A DNA stretch of 41,510 nucleotides from Fibrobacter sp. (GTDB taxonomy: Bacteria; Fibrobacterota; Fibrobacteria; Fibrobacterales; Fibrobacteraceae): assembly GCA_016295375.1 (NCBI GenBank), contig JAEDLI010000009.1, forward strand, positions 1 through 41,510, given 5' to 3'. Below the pieces are notes generated by a model. The model was not told the origin of the DNA. It worked only from the letters and a program-made list of their open reading frames with translations, and ran no database searches. Each line of letters opens with the position of its first letter. The stretch's first letter is position 1. Positions 33,258 to 41,373 of the stretch are shown here, piece by piece. Made by a program: the position numbers and the translations under genes.

Positions 33258-33893
33258 ATGAAACCTTGGAAACTGCTCAAAACGGAATACCTGGTAGATG
33301 CCCCCTGGCTGAAAGTGGCTAAGGAGACCTGCGAACTGCCGAACGGCAAGGTCATCGACGATTTCTACACGCTTTGGCAGCCGGACTGGGTGCTGATTCT
33401 TGCCCGTACCGCCCAGGGCAAGTGGGTCATGACGGAACAATACCGCCACGGCACCGGAAAAATCGCGCTGGAGTTCCCTGCAGGAATCATCGACAAGGGC
33501 GAAACGCCGGAGCAGGCCGCCCTCCGGGAACTGCAGGAAGAATGCGGGTACACGTTAGACGAGAGCAGATCCCCGGTCAAGCCGGGGATGACAAAGTGTG
33601 GCGTCAAAAACGAAAATAAGTCAGTCAGTGATTGCCACGAGGCTTCGCCTCTCGCAATGACAAAGTTCATCGGCACTTTCCCGGTGAACCCGGACAGGCA
33701 TCGCGGCGTATTTCACGTGGTATTCATTGACGGTGTGGTCAAGGGCGGGAACACCCACTTTGACAGCACCGAAGAAATCGAATCTCTGGAACTTTCCGAC
33801 CAGGAACTGCAGGCGAAAATGGCCGACGGCACCTTCTGCCACCCGCTACAGATGGCGGGTTATCTGAAATATAAGCTAAACAAAAATCTCTAA
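33258..33893 (+). CDS. NUDIX hydrolase (ADP-ribose pyrophosphatase-like) carrying two in-frame palindromic repeats
   Basis: A 211-aa hydrolase of nucleoside diphosphate-X compounds; the fold resembles ADP-sugar pyrophosphatases. The Nudix box is perfect: G76-x5-E82-x7-R90-E91-L92-x-E94-E95-x-G97-Y98. Right after it, residues about 101-136 (including SPVKPGMT and EASPLAMTK) are the translation of two tandem ATGAC palindromes, 33568-33592 and 33631-33661; relatives pass directly from the box to a FIGTFPVNP-type segment. The frame is kept and no stop is introduced, so a functional enzyme with an extra loop is plausible. It lies 13 nt after cstA. Confidence 0.9.
   Translation: MKPWKLLKTEYLVDAPWLKVAKETCELPNGKVIDDFYTLWQPDWVLILARTAQGKWVMTEQYRHGTGKIALEFPAGIIDKGETPEQAALRELQEECGYTLDESRSPVKPGMTKCGVKNENKSVSDCHEASPLAMTKFIGTFPVNPDRHRGVFHVVFIDGVVKGGNTHFDSTEEIESLELSDQELQAKMADGTFCHPLQMAGYLKYKLNKNL
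33568..33592 (+). repeat. ATGAC palindrome 1 inside the NUDIX gene
   Basis: GATCCCCGG, loop, CCGGGGATGAC followed by AAAGT. Related copies occur at 40319-40343 and, partly, at 51-75. Confidence 0.85.
33631..33661 (+). repeat. ATGAC palindrome 2 inside the NUDIX gene
   Basis: ATTGC, GAGGC-TTC-GCCTC, GCAATGAC, then AAAGT. It shares the ATGACAAAGT end with palindrome 1, 69 nt away. Confidence 0.8.
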
Positions 33894-33895
33894 GG

Positions 33896-33943
33896 GATTC
33901 CCGCCATGGTTCGACTTCGCTCACCACAAGTCGTGGGAATGAC
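33896..33943 (+). repeat. ATGAC-type palindrome after the NUDIX gene
   Basis: GATTCCC..GGGAATGAC with an inner GACTT..AAGTC pairing. It lies between convergent genes and may serve as an end signal for both. Confidence 0.6.
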
Positions 33944-33949
33944 GTTGTA

Positions 33950-34717
33950 CTACCCGCGGGTGAGGCGGATCAGGAACTTGAAGGTGCCCCGGTCTCCGCC
34001 TTCTTCGGCCTGAACCATTTCAACAGCGGTGTTCATGGCGAAACTGAACGCAAATCCGATAGACCAGGTTTCGCTCACCCACCAGTCCTTGCCCACTTCG
34101 TACTGTGAAAACACCGACAACATTTCGAAATCGTTATATTCATCGAAAAGACCAACCACCACAAAATCCATACCGCCGGAAATACCCACATAAAAACCAT
34201 TCATCACGGAGCGGGGATTCCTGAAAGGATACACCATAAGGCCCAAGCCCCATGATACCGATATGGCCTTTGTCTCCATGCCCTCTTTTTCTTTGGTATC
34301 AATTTTGGGCATGCTAATGCCAAAAAGATTGACTCCCTCGTTCTCGTAGTATTTGGAATAGTGGTAGTCCGCCTCGCCGGAGTACAGGGCGAAATCCAGC
34401 AAGGCGTGCAGAACCACCAGATTGCCGATAGATTTGCCGAACTTAAAATCCATTGTCGGCAAGGCCCAGCCCGAAAAGTCCCTGCGAGTGGTTTCCGTAG
34501 TTCCTGCCCCGCAACAGTCCGAATCCTCGTCTTTCGCATGCAAGTCCGTATAGGCCAGCCCCAAGCCCGCACTAAAGAAGAATCCACGGTGCTCGTGGGG
34601 CGGTCGCGTCTTCTTTTGTGGCGCCGTTGGCGTGGGCCCCTGCACAGCCTGTGGGTCCTGGGCCCAGGCACCGGATAAAAGAACGAGCGCTGCCAAGATT
34701 TTGGCGATGGTTTTCAT
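33950..34717 (-). CDS. Exported envelope protein, paralogue of its upstream neighbour
   Basis: A 255-aa protein with a signal peptide (MKTIAKILAALVLLSGAWA), a Pro/Gln-rich linker and a barrel-like body starting EHRGFFFSAGLGLAY and ending FLIRLTRG. The neighbour at 34724 shares EHRGF, the FMDFKFG/FEFKFG-type strand, VYPFR, the YVGISGG/FVGGALG position, EVGKDWWVSE versus EMGKEWWIND, and the same RLTRG end, so the two arose by tandem duplication. Cys pair and Asp/Glu loop (DEDSDCCGAG) are specific to this copy. Six nt separate the genes, and GGGGGTAAAA before the ATG lies at the upstream stop. Function unknown. Confidence 0.75.
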   Translation of the reverse strand: MKTIAKILAALVLLSGAWAQDPQAVQGPTPTAPQKKTRPPHEHRGFFFSAGLGLAYTDLHAKDEDSDCCGAGTTETTRRDFSGWALPTMDFKFGKSIGNLVVLHALLDFALYSGEADYHYSKYYENEGVNLFGISMPKIDTKEKEGMETKAISVSWGLGLMVYPFRNPRSVMNGFYVGISGGMDFVVVGLFDEYNDFEMLSVFSQYEVGKDWWVSETWSIGFAFSFAMNTAVEMVQAEEGGDRGTFKFLIRLTRG

Positions 34718-34723
34718 TCGCTT

Positions 34724-35485
34724 TTACCCCCGTGTGAGCCGAAGCGAAAGGGAAATCACGTTATCGGACTTATAGGATTCTACCGACACGACTGACAAGC
34801 TCGTATGGGCAAATTCTAGCCCTACCCCAATGGACAGGTGGTCGTTTATCCACCATTCCTTGCCCATTTCCACCTGAAACGCCGGGCCACCATCGCCTGC
34901 AGCGTGTGCGTCTCCGTCAATGTAGGTCAAGAACATGGTATAGCCCAAAGCACCGCCCACAAAGAACCCGTTCAATGCGGAAGTTTTGTCGCGGAAAGGA
35001 TAAACGGTACTACCCAAGCCGACAAAGGTCCTGAAACCAAAACCATCGGACGATTCCTCTTCCCGTTCTTTCATCTTTTCTGTTTCTGTGCAACGATTGT
35101 CCAAGCAGGCCTTTTCGTATTCCCTGTAAAACCAGTCTTCGGAACCTGCAAAAAAGCCGAAATTGAAAACGGTATGCAAAGCTACCAAGTTTGCCATGGC
35201 CACACCGAACTTGAATTCGAACATGGGGAACGTAAAGCCGTCGAACTCGAAATAATCCACATTCCGTTCCGTGATTTCAACCTCATTCTCGGTGTAGGTA
35301 TCGTCATTTTCCCTGCTGGACTTGTACCAGTTGTAGGCCGCTCCGAATGACACGCTGTTGTAAAACCCGCGATGCTCGCGAGGGGCGGGCTTGGCGACAG
35401 TCGGTTCCGAAGGCGCAGATTCAGACTGGGCAAAAACCAGGCCCGCCACCATCAAGACTATAATCTCAAACAATTTACTTTTCAT
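34724..35485 (-). CDS. Exported envelope protein, first of a tandem paralogue pair
   Basis: A 253-aa exported barrel-like protein: signal peptide (MKSKLFEIIVLMVAGLVFA), linker APSEPTVAKPAPREHRGF, then beta strands, with a charged loop EKMKEREEESSDGF and C-terminal ISLSLRLTRG. AAGGGGAG is 4 nt before the ATG, and a TATATT box lies at 35510-35515, so this gene leads the two-gene operon. Family not recognised; the shared EHRGF and RLTRG ends with the next gene define a small paralogous set. Confidence 0.75.
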   Translation of the reverse strand: MKSKLFEIIVLMVAGLVFAQSESAPSEPTVAKPAPREHRGFYNSVSFGAAYNWYKSSRENDDTYTENEVEITERNVDYFEFDGFTFPMFEFKFGVAMANLVALHTVFNFGFFAGSEDWFYREYEKACLDNRCTETEKMKEREEESSDGFGFRTFVGLGSTVYPFRDKTSALNGFFVGGALGYTMFLTYIDGDAHAAGDGGPAFQVEMGKEWWINDHLSIGVGLEFAHTSLSVVSVESYKSDNVISLSLRLTRG

Positions 35486-35509
35486 GAAACTCCCCTTAAA
35501 AACGGCAGT

Positions 35510-35515
35510 AATATA
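35510..35515 (-). promoter_or_regulatory. -10 box of the paralogue operon
   Basis: Minus-strand TTTACTATATT, 24 nt before the ATG at 35485. Confidence 0.5.
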
Positions 35516-35521
35516 GTAAAT

Positions 35522-35563
35522 GAGTGGTGAGTGGTTAGGTTGTAGGTCGTAGGTATTAGGGTT
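35522..35563 (+). repeat. Six-unit heptamer tract
   Basis: GAGTGGT, GAGTGGT, TAGGTTG, TAGGTCG, TAGGTAT, TAGGGTT, between divergent genes. Units repeat those at 27405 and 16361. Confidence 0.8.
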
Positions 35564-35592
35564 GATGCGGTCGGCTCTAACCTCTTATTTAC

Positions 35593-35598
35593 TATCTT
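35593..35598 (+). promoter_or_regulatory. -10 box of the GH116 gene
   Basis: TTTACTATCTT, 35 nt before the ATG at 35634; it excludes the in-frame ATG at 35562. Confidence 0.5.
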
Positions 35599-35633
35599 TC
35601 CATACCATAAAAACCTTAATACGGACATTCACT

Positions 35634-38600
35634 ATGAGCATCAAAGATTACCTCGCCGGCGCAAAACAGGCCGGTTCCGTCCAGAAGCTGATGACCCCGG
35701 GCCTCGCCGTGGAATTTATCCAGCCCTGGTACACCCCGCTTTCTACGACCCCTTCTACCACGGGTATTGCTGTCGGCGGTATCGGCTCGACATTCACCGC
35801 AACGCCTGCGGGCACCACTCCCGTGATGAACGTGATGCCGGGCGTGCAGGTCCGCACCGAAAAGCCCGCTGACCTCCGCTTCAACAACTTCTTCTTCAAG
35901 GAAGCGGTCTTAAGCGAAAAGGCTCCCCTCGTGATTGGCAGCTTCGCCGCATTCGGCATCTACAACAACAACTTCCCGCTCCTCGATGCAAACGGTGCAC
36001 GCGTTTTCGGCGATGCCGACATGAAGGACCAGAAGAAGGCAGAAGCCAAGCTCAACAAGGTACTTGCCGAAAAGACTCTTTTTGCAACGAACAAGGCCGC
36101 CTTTGAACGCTGGCACATCCAGTTCAGCGACCGCACCCAGGCTCTGATCGCTGAAGGCAAGGACACCGCCGCTATCAACCGCGCCGTTCTCATTGACTTC
36201 TTTGACGGCATGATTGGCGAAAAGGCAGCCCGCGAAGGCGCCCTCACCGCCGCCTGGGCAAACGACTCCGAATTCCTCGGCCAGCCGGGCTACGACGCCA
36301 CCAAGATGAAATATACCGCCCTCTATCCGGTGAGCGAAACCGTTTACGAAGGCAAGGGTGTCGCTATCACCAAGACCCAGTCCAGCTACGTGACTCCGGG
36401 TGACGAACGCCTCTCCAGCCTCCCCGTGAACGCCACCGTGTTCACTCTCGAAAATACCACCAAGGAAACCCGCGAAGTGACGATTGTCCAGATTCAGGAC
36501 AGCATCACGGGTTACATGGCCAAGAAGGACCGCCAGGGCGTTCAGGACTCCAGTTTTGTGCTGGTGCCGGCCGCTCGTTTCCCGAAGGCCGTGCAGTTCG
36601 ACAAGGAACTCAAGGATGGCCGCTCTGTGCGCGGTATTGAATTCTACAACGAAAAGCCGCTCGCCGAAAGCGACTTCAACGGTTGCATGGGCGTGTCTGT
36701 TGCCTGGAACAAGAAGGACAACCTGAACGTTTCCGTGAAGCCCATGTTCTACCAGGACGATGCAGCCTCTGTGCTGAAGGGCGCTCTCCAGAGCGGTCGC
36801 GTTGCAGGCTCTTGGGTCAAGAACGTTTACAGCGGTCGTGAAACGATTGCAGGCGCCGTCGCTGTGACTGCCGTTTTGAAGCCGAAGCAGAAGGTCAGCT
36901 TCCAGTTCAACCTGGTGCTGGACTTCCCCGAAATCAAGCTGAACAAGCTTACCTCTGCCAAGAAGTACACCGCTTTCTTCCCCGAAGCTTATGGCCGTGT
37001 GGGCGCCATCCTAGAAGAAGCCCTCGCCGCCGACAAGAACTTTGACGCTCGCCTCAAGGCATTCGAAGCACTCGTGCCGAAGAAGGCCGTGGCCAAGCTC
37101 TACAAGACTGCCGCCAAGCAGGCCGAATTCAAGAGCCTCGCTATCAACACCCTCAGCTTCCTCGCCGAAGCCACCGTGTGGGACAAGGACGACCGTTTCT
37201 TGGTTCGCGAATGTGCCGACTATCCGTTCTTCAACTCCCTGGACGTTTACTTCTACGGAAGCTTCAGCCTGATGGCCCTGATGCCGCGCCTCGACGGCGT
37301 GGTGATGAAGCGCTTCGGCGATGCCATTCTCGCCGTGAACAATAACCGCCGCCGTCACCACGAATACGTGAACCTCCCCTACGCAGACCTCCCGGACCCG
37401 AAACTGGAAGGTCCCCGCGCCGTTCGTGGTGCCGTGATTCACGACCTGGGAAGCCCCTTCGATGCTGAACCCGATGCCTACGACTGGCACAACGTGAAGG
37501 AATGGAAGGATCTCGCTCCGAAGTATGTTTTGATGGTTCTCCGCCATTACGTGAAGACGCAGGACAAGCAAAACTTGCAGGATTGCAAGGAAGCCGTCTA
37601 CGCCGCCATGCAGTACCTCGAAAAGATGGTGAACGAAGGCGAAAACTTTCCGCTCACCCATGGTACCGACGACACCTTCGACAACCTCTCCAGTCACGGC
37701 ATTTCCGTGTACTGCGGTAGCCTCTGGATTGCAGGCCTCCGCGCTGCGGCAAAGATTGCCGAACTCCTCGGCGACAAGCAGCAGGCCGACACCTGGAACG
37801 CCAAGGCCGATGCCGCCAACAAGGAATTCGAGGTCGCCCTGTGGGACGAAGCCGAAGGCTACTACCACTTCTTCGTGACCCCGATGGAAGCGAAGGACGT
37901 CGTGGCTGATAAGCTCCCGCAGCTGGCCGACGCCATCAAGGAAACGCTCGTCATCGACGGTTCCAACGTGAAGGCCGCCCTCAAGACCATCAACGAATGG
38001 CTGAACTCCGGCGCAATCCCGAGCGACGTGGAGCTTTCCAAGAACGAACTCCGCGGCCTCAAGAAGGCTTGGCTCACCGCCCAGTGCAAGGACGCATTCA
38101 CCGCCAGCTGGAACGCAAAGATTGCAAACGACTGCGACGACGTATTCGCCGACACGATGCTCGCCGACACTTACCTGCGCCTGCTCGGCCTCAAGCCCAT
38201 CAGCGACGAGAAGAAGGCCAAGGCCAACCTTCTCCGCGTCTACAACACGAACTACAAGGCAAACAGCCCACTCATCGGTGCCGCAAACCTTGTGCGCAAG
38301 GACGGCTCTCCGCTCGATGAATTCAACTTCCAGGCTCACGACGTGTGGATCGGCATCCAGTACAGCATCATGTGCGCCATGATGCACCACGGATTGGAAA
38401 AGCAGGCTGCCGACATGGGCGATTCCATGATCCGCAACCTCTACGAAGAAGCCCGCATCCCGTTCGCCGCACCGGAAGGATTCAACGGTTCCTGCCGCCT
38501 GCACCCGGAAGCGCTGGTGAAGGCTTTCGGCCTCAGCGCTACCGCCGCCGACAAGATGCACAAGGAACTCCTGAAGAAGGGCGCCCTGCTTGCAGATTCC

Positions 38601-38777
38601 CGCATCAGCCCGAAGCTCCCCCGCAACCTGCCCGCCTTTACCAAGGCATTCGGCAGCATCGCAAAGGCCAACAAGGTTGAATCAAGCGCCCTGTTCATGC
38701 TGCTCCACAGCACGGCACTCAAGTACACCGCAGGTAAGTACTTCCGCCCCGGCATGGTGTTTGCGCTGTTGTGGTAA
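35634..38777 (+). CDS. GH116-family glycoside hydrolase (beta-glucosidase type)
   Basis: A 1047-aa enzyme without signal peptide, so probably cytoplasmic. The C-terminal half has the GH116/DUF608 catalytic features: RECADYPFFNSLDVYFYGSFSLM in two parts, HDLGSPFDAEPDAYDWHNVKEWKDL in parts, DDTFDNLSSHGISVYCGSLW with the Asp region expected for the acid/base, and a late DVWIGIQYSIMCAMMHHGLEKQA. The N-terminal half is a beta-sandwich with GIAVGGIGSTF. Characterised relatives are beta-glucosidases, beta-xylosidases and glucosylceramidases; the substrate here is unknown, but breakdown of imported oligosaccharides fits the organism. Codon use looks strongly biased, consistent with high expression. 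ATG 35634 follows the promoter; a terminator closes the unit. Confidence 0.85.
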   Translation: MSIKDYLAGAKQAGSVQKLMTPGLAVEFIQPWYTPLSTTPSTTGIAVGGIGSTFTATPAGTTPVMNVMPGVQVRTEKPADLRFNNFFFKEAVLSEKAPLVIGSFAAFGIYNNNFPLLDANGARVFGDADMKDQKKAEAKLNKVLAEKTLFATNKAAFERWHIQFSDRTQALIAEGKDTAAINRAVLIDFFDGMIGEKAAREGALTAAWANDSEFLGQPGYDATKMKYTALYPVSETVYEGKGVAITKTQSSYVTPGDERLSSLPVNATVFTLENTTKETREVTIVQIQDSITGYMAKKDRQGVQDSSFVLVPAARFPKAVQFDKELKDGRSVRGIEFYNEKPLAESDFNGCMGVSVAWNKKDNLNVSVKPMFYQDDAASVLKGALQSGRVAGSWVKNVYSGRETIAGAVAVTAVLKPKQKVSFQFNLVLDFPEIKLNKLTSAKKYTAFFPEAYGRVGAILEEALAADKNFDARLKAFEALVPKKAVAKLYKTAAKQAEFKSLAINTLSFLAEATVWDKDDRFLVRECADYPFFNSLDVYFYGSFSLMALMPRLDGVVMKRFGDAILAVNNNRRRHHEYVNLPYADLPDPKLEGPRAVRGAVIHDLGSPFDAEPDAYDWHNVKEWKDLAPKYVLMVLRHYVKTQDKQNLQDCKEAVYAAMQYLEKMVNEGENFPLTHGTDDTFDNLSSHGISVYCGSLWIAGLRAAAKIAELLGDKQQADTWNAKADAANKEFEVALWDEAEGYYHFFVTPMEAKDVVADKLPQLADAIKETLVIDGSNVKAALKTINEWLNSGAIPSDVELSKNELRGLKKAWLTAQCKDAFTASWNAKIANDCDDVFADTMLADTYLRLLGLKPISDEKKAKANLLRVYNTNYKANSPLIGAANLVRKDGSPLDEFNFQAHDVWIGIQYSIMCAMMHHGLEKQAADMGDSMIRNLYEEARIPFAAPEGFNGSCRLHPEALVKAFGLSATAADKMHKELLKKGALLADSRISPKLPRNLPAFTKAFGSIAKANKVESSALFMLLHSTALKYTAGKYFRPGMVFALLW

Positions 38778-38800
38778 AATCAAAAAAAATCTGAATATTA

Positions 38801-38832
38801 AAAGAGAACTATTTGACGGTTCTCTTTTTTTA
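38801..38832 (+). terminator. Rho-independent terminator of the GH116 gene
   Basis: AAAAGAGAAC, loop, GTTCTCTTTT continuing into T, 24 nt after the stop. Confidence 0.9.
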
Positions 38833-38872
38833 TTATATGTGTCGTTAACCTAAAAGATTAATTCGAGGGGTA

Positions 38873-39079
38873 GGGGCCGAGTCCCTAGGAGAAGGGGAAG
38901 CGGAAGACGCGGCGGGTATGAAACGGAGGCCCCGGCACCCTTCGACTACGTTCAGGGCAGGCTGGGCCGGGGTGACATGTCAATAAGAGCCGCGGCTGGA
39001 GCAACCTTTGTACACTTAGCGCTTTAGCGCTTAGTGTACATGGCCACCTTTAGGTGGTGCGGGAGGCTTTCCCCTTTGG
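38873..39079 (+). repeat. Mosaic hairpin repeat (GGGG element), copy 3
   Basis: The left edge is an AGGGGCC..CCCT hairpin plus AGGAGAAGGGGAAGCGGAAG; the right edge is GGAGGCTTTCCCC. The interior holds a GCCCCGGC..GGGGTGAC palindrome (38929-38977) and the two-hairpin module (39005-39059). No gene in this stretch. Confidence 0.7.
39005..39059 (-). repeat. Two-hairpin module, intergenic copy
   Basis: ACTTAGCGCT-TT-AGCGCTTAGT with CCACCTTTAGGTGG. It is the reverse complement counterpart of 25582-25637, which is translated. Confidence 0.85.
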
Positions 39080-39090
39080 GGGTATTTTAC

Positions 39091-39096
39091 TATCTT
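39091..39096 (+). promoter_or_regulatory. -10 box of leuB
   Basis: TTTTACTATCTT, 31 nt before the ATG; AAGGA lies in the leader. Confidence 0.5.
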
Positions 39097-39127
39097 TTCC
39101 CGCGTTCAAATTCAACAAGGATTAACA

Positions 39128-40219
39128 ATGAGCAAGAATTACAAGATTGCAGTGCTTCCGGGCGACGGTATCGGCCCCGAAGTGATGAAAGAAGCTGTCC
39201 GCGTGCTGGACGTGGTTTCCAAGAAGTTCGGTTTCGACGTGAACGCCGAATGGGCAAACGTCGGTGGTGCCGCCTACGACGAAAGCGGTTCCCCGCTGCC
39301 GGAAAGCACCCTCAAGCTGGGTGAAGCTTCTGACTGTATTCTTTTCGGTTCTGTGGGCGGCCCGAAGTGGGAACACCTCCCCCCGAACCTGCAGCCGGAA
39401 CGCGGTGCACTCCTCCCGCTCCGTAAGCACTTCAAGCTTTTCTGCAACCTCCGCCCGGCCCGCGTCTATAAGGAACTCGCAGGCGCTTGCCCGCTGCGTT
39501 CTGACATCGTCGGTGACGGTTTCAACATCCTTACCGTTCGTGAACTGACTGGTGACGTTTACTTCGGTCAGCCCAAGGGCCGCGAAGGAGTTCCTGGCTC
39601 CAAGGAAGAAATCGGTTTCGACACCATGAAGTACAGCCGCTACGAAGTGGAACGCATCGCCCGCTTCGCTTTCGACGCCGCCATGCTCCGGGGCAAGAAG
39701 GTTGCCTCCATCGACAAGGCCAACGTGCTCACCACCAGCGTGCTCTGGCGCGAAGTCGTGAACGAAGTCATCAAGGATTACCCGGAACTCACACTCGAAC
39801 ACCTCTACGTCGATAACGCCGCCATGCAGCTCCTGAAGCGCCCGCGCGAATTCGATGTGCTGCTCTGCCCGAACCTCTTCGGCGACATCCTCACCGACGA
39901 ATGCGCCATGCTCACGGGTTCCATGGGCCTCCTCCCGTCCGCTTCTATCGCCGAAGGGAGCTTCGGTCTGTACGAACCGGCCGGTGGTTCCGCTCCGGAC
40001 ATCGCAGGCAAGGGTATCGCTAACCCTCTCGCACAGATCCTCTCCGTGGCATTGATGCTCCGCTATACCTTCAAGGAAGAAGAAGCAGCCAAGGCTATCG
40101 AAGCGGCTTGCGAAAAGGTCATCGCCCAGGGATATCGCACTGGCGACATCTACCAGGATGGCTGCACCAAGGTGGGCACCACTGGTATGGGTGATGCTAT
40201 CATCGCTGCTTTGGCTTAA
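39128..40219 (+). CDS. leuB: 3-isopropylmalate dehydrogenase LeuB
   Basis: A 363-aa enzyme that oxidises and decarboxylates 3-isopropylmalate to ketoisocaproate with NAD in leucine synthesis. Seen: VLPGDGIGPEVMKEAV at the N-terminus, GSVGGPKWEHLPP, the substrate-binding NLRPARVY, TVRELTGDVYFGQPKG, DKANVLTTSVLWREV with the catalytic Lys, the metal-binding FGDILTDE and the NAD-specific late GSAPDIAGKGIANPLAQ. Full length. AAGGATTAACA precedes the ATG. leuC and leuD are not in the window; the gene appears monocistronic. Confidence 0.97.
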   Translation: MSKNYKIAVLPGDGIGPEVMKEAVRVLDVVSKKFGFDVNAEWANVGGAAYDESGSPLPESTLKLGEASDCILFGSVGGPKWEHLPPNLQPERGALLPLRKHFKLFCNLRPARVYKELAGACPLRSDIVGDGFNILTVRELTGDVYFGQPKGREGVPGSKEEIGFDTMKYSRYEVERIARFAFDAAMLRGKKVASIDKANVLTTSVLWREVVNEVIKDYPELTLEHLYVDNAAMQLLKRPREFDVLLCPNLFGDILTDECAMLTGSMGLLPSASIAEGSFGLYEPAGGSAPDIAGKGIANPLAQILSVALMLRYTFKEEEAAKAIEAACEKVIAQGYRTGDIYQDGCTKVGTTGMGDAIIAALA

Positions 40220-40222
40220 TGC

Positions 40223-40299
40223 AGGAACAGCATCTCCGGTACGCCAAAGCTCTCGCCAACACGGCTCGTTAAGACGAGCCGCTTATGGCTCACGGATTG
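40223..40299 (+). repeat. Diverged solo copy of the 97-bp repeat, after leuB
   Basis: It shares CTCCGG-TACGCC, CTCTCGCC, the loop TTAA and GGCTCACGG with the array at 21664. Both stems are kept by compensatory changes: outer GCCA/TGGC, inner CGGCTCG/CGAGCCG. It begins 3 nt after the leuB stop and lacks the first ~25 nt of the unit. Confidence 0.85.
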
Positions 40300-40318
40300 C
40301 CGCTTTGGCTTAAAAGGC

Positions 40319-40343
40319 GATTCCCGGTCAAGCCGGGAATGAC
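40319..40343 (+). repeat. ATGAC-type palindrome after leuB
   Basis: GATTCCCGG, loop, CCGGGAATGAC; a close relative of the intragenic copy at 33568. Confidence 0.8.
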
Positions 40344-40355
40344 ATTATAAGAGAA

Positions 40356-40381
40356 AAGGCTTCCCGGTATCGGGAAGCCTT
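40356..40381. terminator. Bidirectional terminator between leuB and the SDR gene
   Basis: An 11-bp stem AAGGCTTCCCG / CGGGAAGCCTT over a GTAT loop, pyrimidine-rich on the 3' side in both directions. It lies between convergent genes. Confidence 0.75.
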
Positions 40382-40411
40382 CTTTCTTCAAGGAGAATCT
40401 GTAGAAGAAAC

Positions 40412-41149
40412 TTACGCTTCGACGGTCTTGCCCTTTTCGACAGCGTCGGCCAGGGTCATGCCCGTAAATTCCTGGGCGCTGAACCAGCGACCGCTCTTCT
40501 TGTCGTCCAGCATCACGGAGACCATGGAGCCGGGAATCACGCTTTCGGGAGCGTTGGGGGCGTTGGGGCCGCCAAGGTCCGTACGGAGCCAACCCGGGTC
40601 CATCACGTTCATCATCACATCGGTGCCGTTCAGCTTGCAGGCGAAATCCTTCACGAACTTGGTGAGGGCGGCCTTGGCGCAGGCGTAACCCATCAGTTCC
40701 GGCTCGTTGGCGATACCGCTGGTGGTGAGCTGCATGCGGCCAAAGCCACGCTTGATCATGCCCGGCAAAAAGTGGTAGGCAATCTTGATGGGCGCAAAGA
40801 AGTTCACCGCCATGGCATGGTGGAAATCGTCCATGGTGTTGGTGAGGTAGTCGGTAAAGTAGTGGCTCATGAGACCCGCATTGTTGAACACCAGGTCCAC
40901 CTGCACGCCCCAGCTGTCGATTTCAGCAAGGGCGGCATCGATTTCGGTCTCGTTTTCCAGGTTGCAGCCCACGGCACGGCCTTCCACGCCGAGCTTCTTG
41001 ATTTCGGCCAGAACCGGTTCGGCATGGGCCTTGTCGCGACCCTGCAAGATGATATTTGCACCCAATTTCGCCATCTCGATGGCGGTCAGGCGACCGACCC
41101 CGCGACAACCGCCGGTAATCAGGCACCATTTTCCCTTTACGCCAATCAT
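40412..41149 (-). CDS. Short-chain dehydrogenase/reductase
   Basis: A 245-aa NAD(P)-dependent oxidoreductase of the classical SDR family. The cofactor motif TGGCRGVG is near residue 12; FNNAG follows; the catalytic Ser (TTSGIA) and YACAK are in place; and DPGWLRTDLGG lies after the active site as in many SDRs. An Arg after the first loop region (QGRDKAH) hints at NADP preference. Substrate unknown. The start at 41149 has AAAGGA upstream, with a TATTTT box at 41194-41199 (-). It shares the bidirectional terminator with leuB. Confidence 0.9.
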   Translation of the reverse strand: MIGVKGKWCLITGGCRGVGRLTAIEMAKLGANIILQGRDKAHAEPVLAEIKKLGVEGRAVGCNLENETEIDAALAEIDSWGVQVDLVFNNAGLMSHYFTDYLTNTMDDFHHAMAVNFFAPIKIAYHFLPGMIKRGFGRMQLTTSGIANEPELMGYACAKAALTKFVKDFACKLNGTDVMMNVMDPGWLRTDLGGPNAPNAPESVIPGSMVSVMLDDKKSGRWFSAQEFTGMTLADAVEKGKTVEA

Positions 41150-41280
41150 GTTTTATCCTTTGCGGCACAGGGCCGCGAATCGGTTACAAGAGAAAAATAG
41201 CCTTTTAAACCGGGATTTGACTCCGTCAAGGCCATAAAAATGTTTACAGGCGTAAAAAAGGGCGAAAATATATCGCGAAC

Positions 41281-41310
41281 AGGGGTCACGCCCACAAGTG
41301 GGATACCCCT
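41281..41310. repeat. Nested stem-loop in the gap between the SDR and HNH genes
   Basis: GGGGT / ACCCC outside and CCCAC / GTGGG inside form a two-tier hairpin. The 41150-41373 gap holds nothing else I can name apart from the SDR promoter. Confidence 0.5.
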
Positions 41311-41373
41311 AACGTAAGTTTAGTTCTTTTTTAACCCACGCTAAATTTGAGCGAAAATAGTTCCTCCGGCTAT

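Noticed and set aside
31640..33355. 571-aa open frame on the minus strand
   Set aside because: Antisense shadow of cstA, His/Asp/Glu-rich with no recognisable domain.
33560..33666. Frameshifted NUDIX pseudogene
   Set aside because: The reading frame is continuous from Nudix box to C-terminus; the odd segment is an in-frame repeat insertion.
37011..38561. 516-aa open frame on the minus strand
   Set aside because: Antisense shadow of the GH116 gene, caused by its strong codon bias.
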